A stretch of 64,000 nucleotides of DNA from Gammaproteobacteria bacterium (GCA_016928055.1 JAFGLM010000009.1:1-64000), one strand, 5' to 3'. Shown: positions 31,249-40,505, counted from the first letter of the stretch. The notes: generated by a model not told the origin, from the sequence alone. Program-made: numbers and translations.

Positions 31249-31569
31249 ATGATCGGTTATCAACTGAGTTTTTTCACTAATCAGGATCACAGACATCATG
31301 GCAAACCGGTATCCGAATGGCTGATTGAAGAAGCACGAAAACTCGGTATACGCGGCGCGACATTACTTAATGCCAGCGAAGGTTATGGTCAGCATCGCCG
31401 TATTCATTCAACCCATTTTTTTGATTTATCAGACCAACCACAGGAAGTAGTGCTGGCGGTTACGGCGGAAGAAGCAGATAAATTATTTGAAAAAATAAAT
31501 GCAGAAGAAATTAGAGTGTTTTATACCAAGACCAAGATTGAATTTGGAATGCTTGGAAATGGTGTGTAA
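31249..31569 (+). CDS. DUF190 family protein
   Basis: This 106-residue protein belongs to the DUF190 family (PVSEWLIEEARKLGIRGATLLNASEGYG; a PII-like ferredoxin fold is expected). DUF190 proteins often accompany crcB and may have a regulatory role, but no function is proven. GGGAG lies five bases before the ATG. It probably shares a transcript with crcB and ends at a strong terminator. Confidence 0.85.
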   Translation: MIGYQLSFFTNQDHRHHGKPVSEWLIEEARKLGIRGATLLNASEGYGQHRRIHSTHFFDLSDQPQEVVLAVTAEEADKLFEKINAEEIRVFYTKTKIEFGMLGNGV

Positions 31570-31590
31570 AAAATGTTATTCCGCCCAATA

Positions 31591-31626
31591 AAAAACCCCC
31601 GCGGAATCTCTCCCGCGGGGTTTTTG
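31591..31626. terminator. Terminator between DUF190 and pectate lyase genes
   Basis: AAAAACCCCCGCGG pairs with CCGCGGGGTTTTT (one bulge) around a short loop, with T-runs on the rightward and A-runs on the leftward side. It probably ends both convergent transcripts. Confidence 0.88.
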
Positions 31627-31695
31627 TTTTACAGGATCAGCAAGGACCGGTCAGATTCTGCGTTCTGCGTATTACTGACAGGTCACTTTGTCTGA

Positions 31696-33504
31696 TTACA
31701 TTTTCCCTGCACCGGCGCCATTCAGCACGATACTCTTCACGTTGGAAGCTGAATCCAGTGAGTAAGAGTACGGAATGCTGATTGAAGTGGTCGACACCGG
31801 GTTCGGTCCAGCCGGATAATTCTCGTCGCCGGGCGTTGACCAGGTCACACTCGAAGCGAAGAAATTACCACTGACTTGCCAATAACCCAATTCATTGGTG
31901 TAGAAGGTACCAATTGGGTCTTTGGCATTTTCAAAGTAGTTATTTTCCGCCTTGATACGGCCGCCGATGCGCGGGTTCATGCCAGTGTCGGAAATACCAT
32001 TGAAGTAGTTGTTGAACGAATGCGCGGTGGCAAAACGCAACAACGGCGTACGTGACTTCAGATTGTTATAGTAGTTATGGTGATAGGTAATGTAGTTGTT
32101 TTGGTCGTCGCTATCACTCGAACCCACCAGGCCACCGCGGTCGGAACCTCTTAGAATACTCCAGGAAACCGTTACGTAGCGGGTACCGGCTTTCATATCA
32201 ATCATGGCATCGAAACCGTCGCTCTCACCACCGGTCGCTGACAGGGTGCAATGATCCACCCAGACGTTGGATACATTTGTTTCCATGCCGATCGCGTCGC
32301 CACCATTGGAGGTTGGCGAACCGGATTTCTTCACATTACGAATATCCAGGTTCTGCAAAATGATATTGGAAGAATTTCGAACGTGAACACCGATTTGATC
32401 GAAGATCGCGCTGCTGCCTACACCGACAAGGGTGACATTACTGACATCCTTGATTTCAATGACGCCATCAGCAGTGTTACAACTGCCGCTGACCTTACTG
32501 GTGTTGCCGACGGTGATGGTGCCTGACACGCGAATTATGATCGGGCTGCTGTTCGAAGCGCGGCCACACAGTGCCTGGTGAATTTGCGTACCGGTGCTGG
32601 CGTTAACCGTCGGACCGCCCGCGCCACCGGTGGTGCCGCCGTTCTGGGTCGAGTAACCGACCTGACCGGTCATGCCGCCGCCGCTGGTGCTGCTGGAGCT
32701 GCTGCTCGAAGAAGATGAACTGCTGCTCGAGGAGCTTGAGCTACCGCTGCAGGATGCCGCCGAAACATTCGGCCCCGTTACTTCCAGATAGTCAATATTG
32801 CCCAAGCCGCCGCTTTGGTTGGCTTGCAGGCGCAAGGTCTTGACGCCTGACGCCAGATTCAGCGTGACCGAACTCGTCGTCCAACTGGTCCATGAACCGG
32901 TGCCGGGGAAATCCCGAGTCGAGACCGTGGAACCGTTGACGCTGAGCACGCCGCTGCGGTTGCTGGTTGATCCATTGGCATAGCGCCATCTTAGTGTATA
33001 ACTGCCGCTGCTGCCGTTGACGGCCCAGTTGACACCTTTGCCGGAAGCGTTGTCAGTGTTGGCAAACCCGCTGCCGGTGTAGCCACTGTTATTGTTGTCC
33101 ACTGTGCCATCGACACCGCAGAAACCGGTGGTGTTTTCCTGAATCGTAATCATGCTGGATCCACCGGACGAACTGCTGCTCGACGAGCTTGAGGAAGAAC
33201 TCGATGATGAACTTGAGCTCGACGAACTGCTGCTCTCGGTTTTGTTATACGAGCAATAGCGCGGAGTACCGACGCTGATCGACGGAAACAACGAAGCCGA
33301 GCAGACGAATCCGCCGGTACGCGCTGAGGCATAAACAAACGTACCCTGCTTGCCGTAAGCAACGGTGCGGGTACCACTGTAATTGCAGACAGAACCTTCT
33401 TTCGCGCATTTGGTATAACCGCTGGGATAATCGGTTGCAGCAAAAGCGTTCATGCTGCAAGCCGCCAGAACCAGGGTTAAAATTGAACATACTTTACGTA
33501 ACAT
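31696..33504 (-). CDS. Secreted pectate lyase, family PL1, with CBM35
   Basis: This 602-residue protein has five parts. A signal sequence (1-23) is followed by a small Cys-containing domain (about 25-88), a serine tract (about 89-114), a CBM35 module (about 116-250) and a second serine tract (about 253-271). A PL1 pectate lyase parallel beta-helix makes up the rest (about 280-602), with NVWVDHCTLS and the catalytic arginine region SRTPLLR. It cuts polygalacturonate by beta-elimination outside the cell. The signal contains LVLAAC, so it could be a lipoprotein (Cys16), though AFA-A is also a usable type I site. GGAGGGGAG precedes the ATG. The lyase and CBM35 modules are close relatives of those in the larger gene upstream, from which it probably arose by duplication. 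Confidence 0.92.
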   Translation of the reverse strand: MLRKVCSILTLVLAACSMNAFAATDYPSGYTKCAKEGSVCNYSGTRTVAYGKQGTFVYASARTGGFVCSASLFPSISVGTPRYCSYNKTESSSSSSSSSSSSSSSSSSSSSSSGGSSMITIQENTTGFCGVDGTVDNNNSGYTGSGFANTDNASGKGVNWAVNGSSGSYTLRWRYANGSTSNRSGVLSVNGSTVSTRDFPGTGSWTSWTTSSVTLNLASGVKTLRLQANQSGGLGNIDYLEVTGPNVSAASCSGSSSSSSSSSSSSSSSSSSTSGGGMTGQVGYSTQNGGTTGGAGGPTVNASTGTQIHQALCGRASNSSPIIIRVSGTITVGNTSKVSGSCNTADGVIEIKDVSNVTLVGVGSSAIFDQIGVHVRNSSNIILQNLDIRNVKKSGSPTSNGGDAIGMETNVSNVWVDHCTLSATGGESDGFDAMIDMKAGTRYVTVSWSILRGSDRGGLVGSSDSDDQNNYITYHHNYYNNLKSRTPLLRFATAHSFNNYFNGISDTGMNPRIGGRIKAENNYFENAKDPIGTFYTNELGYWQVSGNFFASSVTWSTPGDENYPAGPNPVSTTSISIPYSYSLDSASNVKSIVLNGAGAGKM

Positions 33505-33735
33505 AAATTCTCCCCTCCAATGGGTAAGAAAAAGACATCGAATAATTTTTCTAATTAAAAATCTCGTGGTATCAAATTATCCAGTCAATATTTAATTACA
33601 CTCCACCTCCGGATAACCCCCCGCGTAAACCGCGGAGCTTAAGGTTTTACAAGCCCGCTTCCGGTCTGCGTGCTTGGCAACACAACGTCATTTTTTTTCA
33701 TAACCGAATAAAAAACCGCCATGCGTTGCAAACAA
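33505..33735. other. Pectate lyase upstream region with GC-rich structured element
   Basis: Between the two pectate lyase genes, 33600-33690 stands out as GC-rich in an AT-rich gap. Read on the minus strand it can fold as GUGUU/AGCAC, then CCGGA/UCCGG enclosing AACC/GGUU and CUCCGCG/CGCGGGG stems. I do not recognise a riboswitch family. Nearer the gene, TTGACT (33577-33582 on the minus strand) may be a -35 without a clear -10. Confidence 0.35.
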
Positions 33736-33770
33736 AAAAACGCCCGAAGAAAGTTGCTTCGGGCGTTTTA
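33736..33770 (-). terminator. Terminator of the large pectate lyase gene
   Basis: CGCCCGAAG and CTTCGGGCG form a 9-bp perfect stem extended by A/T pairs. On the minus strand it is followed by a run of seven T. It lies 33 bases after the stop codon of the leftward gene. Confidence 0.88.
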
Positions 33771-33802
33771 AACTTTATGGATCTATTCTTTTCAATTTGG
33801 CA

Positions 33803-36800
33803 TCACTGACAGCCGGACGGCGCTTGCGAAATAATCGAACTGCGTCCTGGACTGAAACTGGATACATACGGCGTCAATCCGCCTGTACCCGCCGTTGCAA
33901 ACACATAGTCCGCCAAATCGGAACTCGCTGTAAACAGATTGCTATTAATCGTGTTCCGCGAACTTGAGTTGTACTGTGACGTGTAATCCGGCACGCTACC
34001 CGACGCTCCGACCATTTCTCCAGGCGAACCACTTAACTGGCAGTTTGAGTTGCCGGACCAGACATAGCTGCCGCTGGTATCCAAAGCACCGTCGTCCACC
34101 GCTTCATCGAGCAGATTGGATATCCAGTAGTCCAGATCATCACCTTCGCTGTTGTTGCTATTGTTAATGACCATATTGTTCTCAAAAAGAACTCGACCAC
34201 CCACTCGGATACTCATGATGTCCTTACGGTAACCGTAGAACACGTTATTAAAGATATGTGACTGCCCACGACGCATCAGCGGTACACGGCGCATGGTGTT
34301 ACCCAATGCAGAGTAATCATCATCAGTCGTTACAAACGCGTTGTTGTGGATCGTGGTCGTGATCTGCGAATTGATCGTACGGCTGTCACTCGACCCGTGT
34401 AGCGTGGCACGCTTGACATTGTGGATCCGATTGAAGGAAATGGTGATGTCATACGCACCCACCTTCACATCAAACGCCGAGTCACCTGCCGTATCGAATG
34501 TATTCTGGTGTATCCAGATATCATGCGATTCGCCGGTTGAGCGTGTCATGTCCGGATCCAGACCGTGATCTTCCACGTGACCGGCACCTTCGAAGTACAG
34601 GTTGGTGATAATCACGTTTTGCGACACATGGGTCGATGCTCCGTCACTATCCGCACCAATCTTGAATCCACTAAATAAAACTTTAGTGTTGACGCCGCGA
34701 CCATCAATAGTCGTATTGCTGTCAATCATTGGATTACGGATCGGTAGATCAGCATCATCCAGCCGGACGTTGAAGAACTGATGCGCGCAATCGGAACTGG
34801 ACACACCGTTAGCCGAACACCATGAAGTGTGATTCAGACACTGCGACTGACTCGCACCACCCAGGGCACTTAACACACTTGAATCGCTACAGAACAGACG
34901 ATACATGGCGATCGTGCTTGGTGGATTATCTTTGTCAAACACGATCCAGTTGTAATTCGGACTGCTGATCGCGTCGAGCAATACCTGCTCCGGAGAGGGG
35001 CTGGAATTCGCACTGATTACCACCAGGTTGCTGCCGCCATTCGGGTTATATCCACCAGTGGTATTCTCGCCAAAACCAACCGGTGTTCCCAGGGTTGATG
35101 ACAGACACTGAACGATTGCCTGATCGCCCTGCAAACTGGATTCACGCCAGTTGATATTCGGATCACTAATCAGCTGCTGGCAGCTCGCTGTTCCGCCCGA
35201 AGATGAACTGCTGCTTGAAGACGACGAACTCGAACTGCTGCTTGAAGAACTGGAACTGCTGCTCGACGAACTGGACGACCCGTTGCAGTCGGCGCCGGTC
35301 GCGCCATCGCTTAGCGTCACATTATCGATATTGGCCAAACCACTACTGCCCGTGGCTTCCAGACGCATGTCATAGATACCCGAACTCAAGTTCACACTGA
35401 CCCCGACAGTCGTCCAACTGGTCCATGAACCGGTTGATGCGAACGTTATGTTCGACGCTACGACTGAACCATCAACTAACAAGTCGGCAGGACGATTGGA
35501 AGTACTGGCATAATCAAAAGTAACGATATAGGTGCCGGTTGCAGGTACACTGATTTTCCAGTCAACACCATTACCACTGGCATTATCAGTATTTGCAAAT
35601 CCATCACCACTGAAACCTGCATTGTTACTATCGACTGAACCATCGACACCACAAAAACCGGTTTCATTTTCTTCAATAGTTGCAGAACCACCCGACGAAC
35701 TACTAGAGGATGATGAGCTGCTGCTCGAGCTGGACGAACTGCTGCTAGAACTAGAGCTGCTGGATTGGCTGTCCGAGTAGTAACAGGCTTTTACTATTCC
35801 ACTGATCGGATCACCAAATGTCGCGTTGTTACAGGCAATGCTGCCAGTCGCAGTCAGGTAATTGAACTGACCGTTTGCACCATAAGCGACTTCACGCGTG
35901 CCGGAGAAAGAACACGTGCCATTTTCATTCGCACAGTAGGTATAACCAGCCGGTCCACCTGACGAACTGGAACTGCTGCTTGAGCTTGAACTGCTCGACG
36001 AACTGGAACTACTACTCGAAGACGAACTTGAGCTACCGCCGCAGGTATCGGCAAAAGCGTTCGGTCCGGTGATCTCGACGTAATCGACATTACCCAAACC
36101 GGAACCTTGATTCGCTTCCAGGCGCAATTCTTTATAACCACCGGTCAGGTTTAAGGTCACCGAGTTGGTGGTCCATGTGGTCCAGGAACCCGTGCCATTG
36201 AAGTCTTCGGTGGAAATGTTTAAACCATTCACCGACAACACACCGCTGCGGTTGGTGGTTGAGCCATTGGCATAACGCCAGCGAACGGTGTAACTACCCG
36301 CATCACCATTAATCGCCCAATCCACGCCTGTACCCGAAGCATTGTTGGTGTTGGCAAAACCGGAACCCGTGTAACCATCGTTATTGCTGTCAACCGTTCC
36401 GTCCACACCACAGAAGCCGGTTGTATTTTCCTGAATGGTTACGGTGTTAATAGCACCACCACTGGAGCTCGATGAAGAACTTGACGAACTCGAACTGCTG
36501 CTTGAACTTGAACTGCTGCTTGAGGATGAGCTAGAGCTGCTGCTTGAAGAACTTGAACTGCCGGTTGCATTGTAAAGTTCAATCTCAGCAATTTGCGGTG
36601 CGGAACTCGCACTGTTAATCATAAGATTGATCTTGCTCAGACTGACCGAACCAACACTGATAATTGCTTCCGATCCCAGTGAACTGCCAGTTGCCAAGGT
36701 TGCACCGGTATCGTTATTAACAAGACTCCAACTCGTGGTAGCGTTGTTCAATTCACGAATAATTACAGTGTTAAACGTGCCGCTTAAACCCTTAACTGAA

Positions 36801-38116
36801 ATACGCTCACCGCTGGTGCTGTTGGGCGACCAGTAACTGCTCAGATCACCGTCCGTAACGTTGCCGTAACTGGTGCCACTGGCTTTGCTGGTGCCATCAG
36901 CGCCGGCACCCGCTGCGAGGTTCGCACCCAGCTCACCGGTTCCGCCACTGGATGAAGAGGATGATGAACTGCTAGTGCTACCTGACGAAGATGAACTGGA
37001 ACTGCTGCTGGATGAAGACGATGAGCTCGACGTACCCTGACAGGAACCATCAGATACACGCATGCCCTTATTGGCGCCGGCCAGGTCATTTAATAAACCT
37101 GGAATACAACTGGCGTCATCCAACAGATACGAATAGGAGATATCAACCGTTGTGGTTGAGGTTGGATTAGGGCCGGCCGGTTTTTCATCACTGGCCACTT
37201 CCCAGGTGATGTTATCCCAGATATTGCCGATGACTTGCCAATATCCGTCCACACTGTCGTAAAATGTACCCAGCGGATTTCTGGAATCTTTAAAGTAGTT
37301 GTTTTCAACTCTTATCTTCGCACCCTGCCGGGAGTTGATCCCGGTACTTCTAAGGCCTATCCAGTAATTGTTATACGTGTGCGCATGAGTCGCATGGCGC
37401 AATAACGGTGTGCGCGAATTAATATCGTCATAAATATTATGATGATAGGTGATGTAGTCGTTCTGATCATCACTGCTGCTGGAACCAACCAGTCCGCCAC
37501 GATCTGACCCTCTCAAAATACTGTATGAAAGCGTGACATAATCAACGTTGGCTTTCAAATCAAACAGGGAATCATAGCCTTCATCTTCGCCACCATCGGC
37601 TGATAAGGTAACATGATCGACCCACACGTTTGAGACATCGCTCTCCATACCGATCGCATCACCACCGTTGGAAGTGGGTGAACCGGATTTCTTCACATTA
37701 CGAATCGTCACGTTGCGAATAATGATATTGGAAGCGTTGCGCACGTGAATGCCAAGCTGATCAAACAAGGCGCCATTACCAACACCAATAATCGTAACGT
37801 TGCTGACATCCTTAATTTCGATCACATCATCAGCGGTGTTACAACTGCCACTGACCTTACTGGTATTGCCATGGTTAATGGTCCCTTCCACCTCAATAAT
37901 GATCGGTGTGTCATTCGAACCACGACCGCAGAGTGCTTGATGGATTGCAGTACCAGAAGTGGCTCTGACGGTACTGCCACCCTGACCACCCGTTGTCCCG
38001 CCATTTAAGGCTGCATAACCGGTGGCTTGCGCATATAAAGCTGTGGATGAAAATAAACAGAAAAACAGAGTGGATAACGCAGCGAATATGCCGCGGTGAG
38101 TTAGATAGTGATACAT
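33803..38116 (-). CDS. Giant multidomain secreted pectate lyase
   Basis: This 1437-residue protein has these parts: signal peptide (1-29), PL1 pectate lyase (about 30-350, VWVDHVTLS and SRTPLLR), serine tract, F5/8-type-C/CBM32-like domain (about 385-515), serine tract, CBM35 (about 555-690), serine tract, the small Cys-containing domain (about 718-780), serine tract, second CBM35 (about 810-942), serine tract, and a divergent second PL1-like lyase (about 975-1437, with IWIHQNTFDTAGDSAFDVK and RRVPLMR). Two catalytic domains with different sequences on one chain suggest two pectin specificities. ATG 38116 with GGAAGGA upstream is preferred to a frame start at 38215, which would cover the promoter. 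Extracellular. Confidence 0.9.
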   Translation of the reverse strand: MYHYLTHRGIFAALSTLFFCLFSSTALYAQATGYAALNGGTTGGQGGSTVRATSGTAIHQALCGRGSNDTPIIIEVEGTINHGNTSKVSGSCNTADDVIEIKDVSNVTIIGVGNGALFDQLGIHVRNASNIIIRNVTIRNVKKSGSPTSNGGDAIGMESDVSNVWVDHVTLSADGGEDEGYDSLFDLKANVDYVTLSYSILRGSDRGGLVGSSSSDDQNDYITYHHNIYDDINSRTPLLRHATHAHTYNNYWIGLRSTGINSRQGAKIRVENNYFKDSRNPLGTFYDSVDGYWQVIGNIWDNITWEVASDEKPAGPNPTSTTTVDISYSYLLDDASCIPGLLNDLAGANKGMRVSDGSCQGTSSSSSSSSSSSSSSSSGSTSSSSSSSSSGGTGELGANLAAGAGADGTSKASGTSYGNVTDGDLSSYWSPNSTSGERISVKGLSGTFNTVIIRELNNATTSWSLVNNDTGATLATGSSLGSEAIISVGSVSLSKINLMINSASSAPQIAEIELYNATGSSSSSSSSSSSSSSSSSSSSSSSSSSSSSSSSSGGAINTVTIQENTTGFCGVDGTVDSNNDGYTGSGFANTNNASGTGVDWAINGDAGSYTVRWRYANGSTTNRSGVLSVNGLNISTEDFNGTGSWTTWTTNSVTLNLTGGYKELRLEANQGSGLGNVDYVEITGPNAFADTCGGSSSSSSSSSSSSSSSSSSSSSSSSSGGPAGYTYCANENGTCSFSGTREVAYGANGQFNYLTATGSIACNNATFGDPISGIVKACYYSDSQSSSSSSSSSSSSSSSSSSSSSSSSGGSATIEENETGFCGVDGSVDSNNAGFSGDGFANTDNASGNGVDWKISVPATGTYIVTFDYASTSNRPADLLVDGSVVASNITFASTGSWTSWTTVGVSVNLSSGIYDMRLEATGSSGLANIDNVTLSDGATGADCNGSSSSSSSSSSSSSSSSSSSSSSSSSSSGGTASCQQLISDPNINWRESSLQGDQAIVQCLSSTLGTPVGFGENTTGGYNPNGGSNLVVISANSSPSPEQVLLDAISSPNYNWIVFDKDNPPSTIAMYRLFCSDSSVLSALGGASQSQCLNHTSWCSANGVSSSDCAHQFFNVRLDDADLPIRNPMIDSNTTIDGRGVNTKVLFSGFKIGADSDGASTHVSQNVIITNLYFEGAGHVEDHGLDPDMTRSTGESHDIWIHQNTFDTAGDSAFDVKVGAYDITISFNRIHNVKRATLHGSSDSRTINSQITTTIHNNAFVTTDDDYSALGNTMRRVPLMRRGQSHIFNNVFYGYRKDIMSIRVGGRVLFENNMVINNSNNSEGDDLDYWISNLLDEAVDDGALDTSGSYVWSGNSNCQLSGSPGEMVGASGSVPDYTSQYNSSSRNTINSNLFTASSDLADYVFATAGTGGLTPYVSSFSPGRSSIISQAPSGCQ
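35198..37035. repeat. Five poly-serine-encoding tracts
   Basis: Serine tracts of roughly 20-33 residues lie at about 35198-35275, 35690-35775, 35965-36035, 36464-36560 and 36961-37035; two more are at 32690-32745 and 33160-33237. All six serine codons are mixed, so the DNA is not a simple microsatellite. They are flexible linkers between modules, common in Cellvibrio-type secreted enzymes. Confidence 0.9.
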
Positions 38117-38157
38117 TCCTTCCCCCTCGAAAATGTTTTTAAAAAAAACCAGTGAAG

Positions 38158-38171
38158 TGACACCGGTGTCA
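38158..38171. promoter_or_regulatory. Perfect 14-bp palindromic operator, pectate lyase gene
   Basis: TGACACCGGTGTCA is a perfect palindrome with the central CG typical of LacI-family operators. It lies just downstream of the predicted start site (near 38179), about 40 bases before the ATG, a position suited to repression released by a pectin-derived sugar. No LacI-type regulator gene is in the window. Confidence 0.7.
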
Positions 38172-38185
38172 TTTTGCGAGGGGCT

Positions 38186-38215
38186 AGAATATGCATTCAA
38201 TAACATCTGTGTCAA
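38186..38215 (-). promoter_or_regulatory. Sigma70 promoter of the giant pectate lyase gene
   Basis: On the minus strand, TTGACA (38210-38215) and TATTCT (38186-38191) are separated by 18 bases, giving a start near 38179. A perfect palindrome follows immediately. Confidence 0.7.
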
Positions 38216-38604
38216 TCAGCCATTTACCCTTTTTTATGTAGCCGCAATTTTATTAATGATGAATATTTTAAACATTGCATTTTTAAATAATAGTAATCTT
38301 AACGCGCTGAATAATTATGACGAAAAAAATTCCAGCACCCAAAAACCCCGTGACAGCTGTTTAGTTACGGCAACTTTTCTGTCTATGTACTTGATAATTC
38401 GAACAATAAAAAATCCCAGGTCAATATATGCACACAACACATAACATGTTCATATTGAATATATCTCATCGTGCGTTAACACATAACTTTAAGTGATAGC
38501 AATACTTTATTTTGTGGTTTGACTATATTTTGCATGAATCAAACTAATGATGCGCAATGAATCAGTATCGCGAAACCCGAAAAAAAATTTTTCAATATCA
38601 CAAA
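38216..38604. other. Intergenic region without recognised features
   Basis: This AT-rich gap lies between the pectate lyase promoter and the transaldolase terminator. The open frame at 38133-38444 on the plus strand overlaps the promoter and operator, has no family resemblance and is probably not a gene. I see nothing else in it. Confidence 0.5.
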
Positions 38605-38629
38605 AAAGGGTGACTTGAAGTCACCCTTT
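38605..38629 (-). terminator. Terminator of the transaldolase gene
   Basis: AAAGGGTGACTT and AAGTCACCCTTT form a perfect 12-bp stem with a one-base loop. On the minus strand it is followed by six T, 44 bases after the tal stop codon. Confidence 0.88.
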
Positions 38630-38672
38630 CAATTCCATTTCATCTGGTCAGACTCGCTGTCTTTACTACCTT

Positions 38673-39623
38673 TCAGATGTACTGGCCAATAAGCGCCTCA
38701 AGTTTAATCTGATCCGCAGTGAAGTTTCGAATACCCTCGGCCAATTTTTCGGTTGCCATAGCATTTTCATTCATGCCCCAGCGAAATGCTTTTTCGCTCA
38801 TTGCTCCCGGTCGTTGGGCTTTTTTGATATCTGGATTGAGTTTTCTGGGCAATTCATCCTGCTGTTGTGCCAGTTCATCGAGTAACGCAGGGCTGATGGT
38901 TAGTCGATCACAACCTGCAAGCGATTGAATTTCTCCAATATTTCTAAAGCTCGCTCCCATAACGATGGTTTTAAATCCACAGGATTTATAAAGAGTATAA
39001 ATTTGCGTGACAGACTGCACGCCCGGATCTTTGTCATATGCATAATCTACTGTTGGATTTTGTTTTTTACTCCAGTCCAGTATTCTGCCAACAAAAGGAG
39101 AAATCAGAAAAACACCGGCCTCGGCACAGGCCTGCGCCTGCTCGAAACTAAACAGCAGCGTTAAATTGCAGTTGATGCCTTCCTTTTCCAGTTGTCGGGC
39201 AGCCTGTATCCCTTCCCAGGTCGAAGCTATTTTGATTAATATCCGCGATGGTTCGAACCCTGATTGATTGTAAAGCTCAATAATTTTTCTGGCTTTGTCC
39301 ATTGTGGCCTGACCATCAAACGACAATCTGGCATCGACTTCTGTCGATACCCGACCCGGTATTTGTTTGAGTATTTCGATACCCATTAACACTGCCAGTT
39401 TCATCGCCGCGTTTTGCACTAACGCAGAGTTATCGGATAATCCCCGCGCCCAGTCTATTGCCTGGTCGATAAGGGAACGATACTGGGGCTTTTGTATCGC
39501 TTTAAATATAAGAGAAGGATTTGTGGTCGCGTCTACCGGCTGATGTAACGCAATTGATTCAATATCGCCGCTGTCAACAACCACGGTGGTCATTTTTTTA
39601 AGTTGGTCAAGTTGGTTCGACAT
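38673..39623 (-). CDS. tal: Transaldolase
   Basis: This 316-residue transaldolase (pentose phosphate pathway) exchanges a dihydroxyacetone unit between sugar phosphates. The Schiff-base lysine is in [16 protein letters not shown] and the N-terminal signature is [11 protein letters not shown]. Length equals the TalB class of proteobacteria (about 317). It starts 37 bases after the larE stop on the same strand and may be co-transcribed with it. Cytoplasmic. Confidence 0.95.
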   Translation of the reverse strand: MSNQLDQLKKMTTVVVDSGDIESIALHQPVDATTNPSLIFKAIQKPQYRSLIDQAIDWARGLSDNSALVQNAAMKLAVLMGIEILKQIPGRVSTEVDARLSFDGQATMDKARKIIELYNQSGFEPSRILIKIASTWEGIQAARQLEKEGINCNLTLLFSFEQAQACAEAGVFLISPFVGRILDWSKKQNPTVDYAYDKDPGVQSVTQIYTLYKSCGFKTIVMGASFRNIGEIQSLAGCDRLTISPALLDELAQQQDELPRKLNPDIKKAQRPGAMSEKAFRWGMNENAMATEKLAEGIRNFTADQIKLEALIGQYI

Positions 39624-39659
39624 TTTTAAATATGCATCCTTTAGGTAAATATTATGGTA

Positions 39660-40505
39660 TTACCCTGGTGTCTTCGATAAGACTATGGTCGGCGCACTTA
39701 CAATACCTCGGTTCAGCTTGCCGGACACCAGGCCTTCTTCATCTATTTCACAAACAGCAAAACCCATAGCTTCGATCTGAGGTCGAATCTCATTAAACGA
39801 TTTTTTCAGCGCATCAAGTTCCGGGGCCGGCACTTCGATGCGGGCAGCGTCTTTAATATATCTTACCCTTACATCCTCAAAACCGAATGTATTGAGCAGG
39901 TCTTCAGCCTGCTCCACCCTTTTTAATTTTTCCACTGTAATATTTTCCCCATAGGGAAAGCGACTACTCAAACAGGGGCTGGCCGGTTTATTCCAATTTG
40001 GTAATCCGTAATGTTGCGCAACACGTCGTATATCCTGCTTGCTAAACTGACATTCCGCCAGAGGACTGCGAACTTGATGTTCTGCCGCAGCTTCCAGTCC
40101 GGGACGGTAGTCGCCAAAATCGCTGAAGTTATTACCGTTAAGCACTGTAAAACCGCTAAAGGTGTCCGCGATTAGCGTATCCAATGCGTTATATAACGCC
40201 GATTTACAGAAAAAACATCTGTTCTGTGGATTGTTGGCATAATCAGGATTGTCGATTTCCCGCGCATCGATTTCCTGCAGGGTAATATCGTATTGTTGAG
40301 TAAAATTTCGGGCGTCCTTCAGCTCTTTCATCTTTACACTGGCTGAGGCTGATATCACCGCAACAACTTTATCTTTGCCCAGCATTTTACGCGCCGTAAA
40401 CGCCACCAACGATGAGTCGATCCCGCCCGACAGAGCAATGGCCGCCTTATCAATTTGGCTGTACCAGTTTTCAATCTCTGCAATAAGTTCTTGTAATGGT
40501 CTCAT
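39660..40505 (-). CDS. larE: LarE-type sulfur transferase
   Basis: This 281-residue PP-loop protein has ATP motif ALSGGIDSSL, a CFFCKSALY segment and the PASPCLSSRFPYG motif, whose cysteine matches the sacrificial cysteine of Lactobacillus LarE. LarE donates sulfur to the pyridinium nickel pincer cofactor of lactate racemase (family knowledge). LarA, LarB and LarC are not in this window, so here it is isolated beside transaldolase; it may serve a distant lar locus or another thiolation. It is divergent from hrpA. Confidence 0.85.
   Translation of the reverse strand: MRPLQELIAEIENWYSQIDKAAIALSGGIDSSLVAFTARKMLGKDKVVAVISASASVKMKELKDARNFTQQYDITLQEIDAREIDNPDYANNPQNRCFFCKSALYNALDTLIADTFSGFTVLNGNNFSDFGDYRPGLEAAAEHQVRSPLAECQFSKQDIRRVAQHYGLPNWNKPASPCLSSRFPYGENITVEKLKRVEQAEDLLNTFGFEDVRVRYIKDAARIEVPAPELDALKKSFNEIRPQIEAMGFAVCEIDEEGLVSGKLNRGIVSAPTIVLSKTPG

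Noticed and set aside
35198..37035. Repeated DNA units as a possible CRISPR array
   Set aside because: The repeats encode poly-serine linkers in frame, are irregular, and have no spacer structure or cas genes.
38133..38444. Open frame of 103 codons on the plus strand
   Set aside because: It covers the pectate lyase promoter and operator, has no family resemblance and no ribosome binding site.
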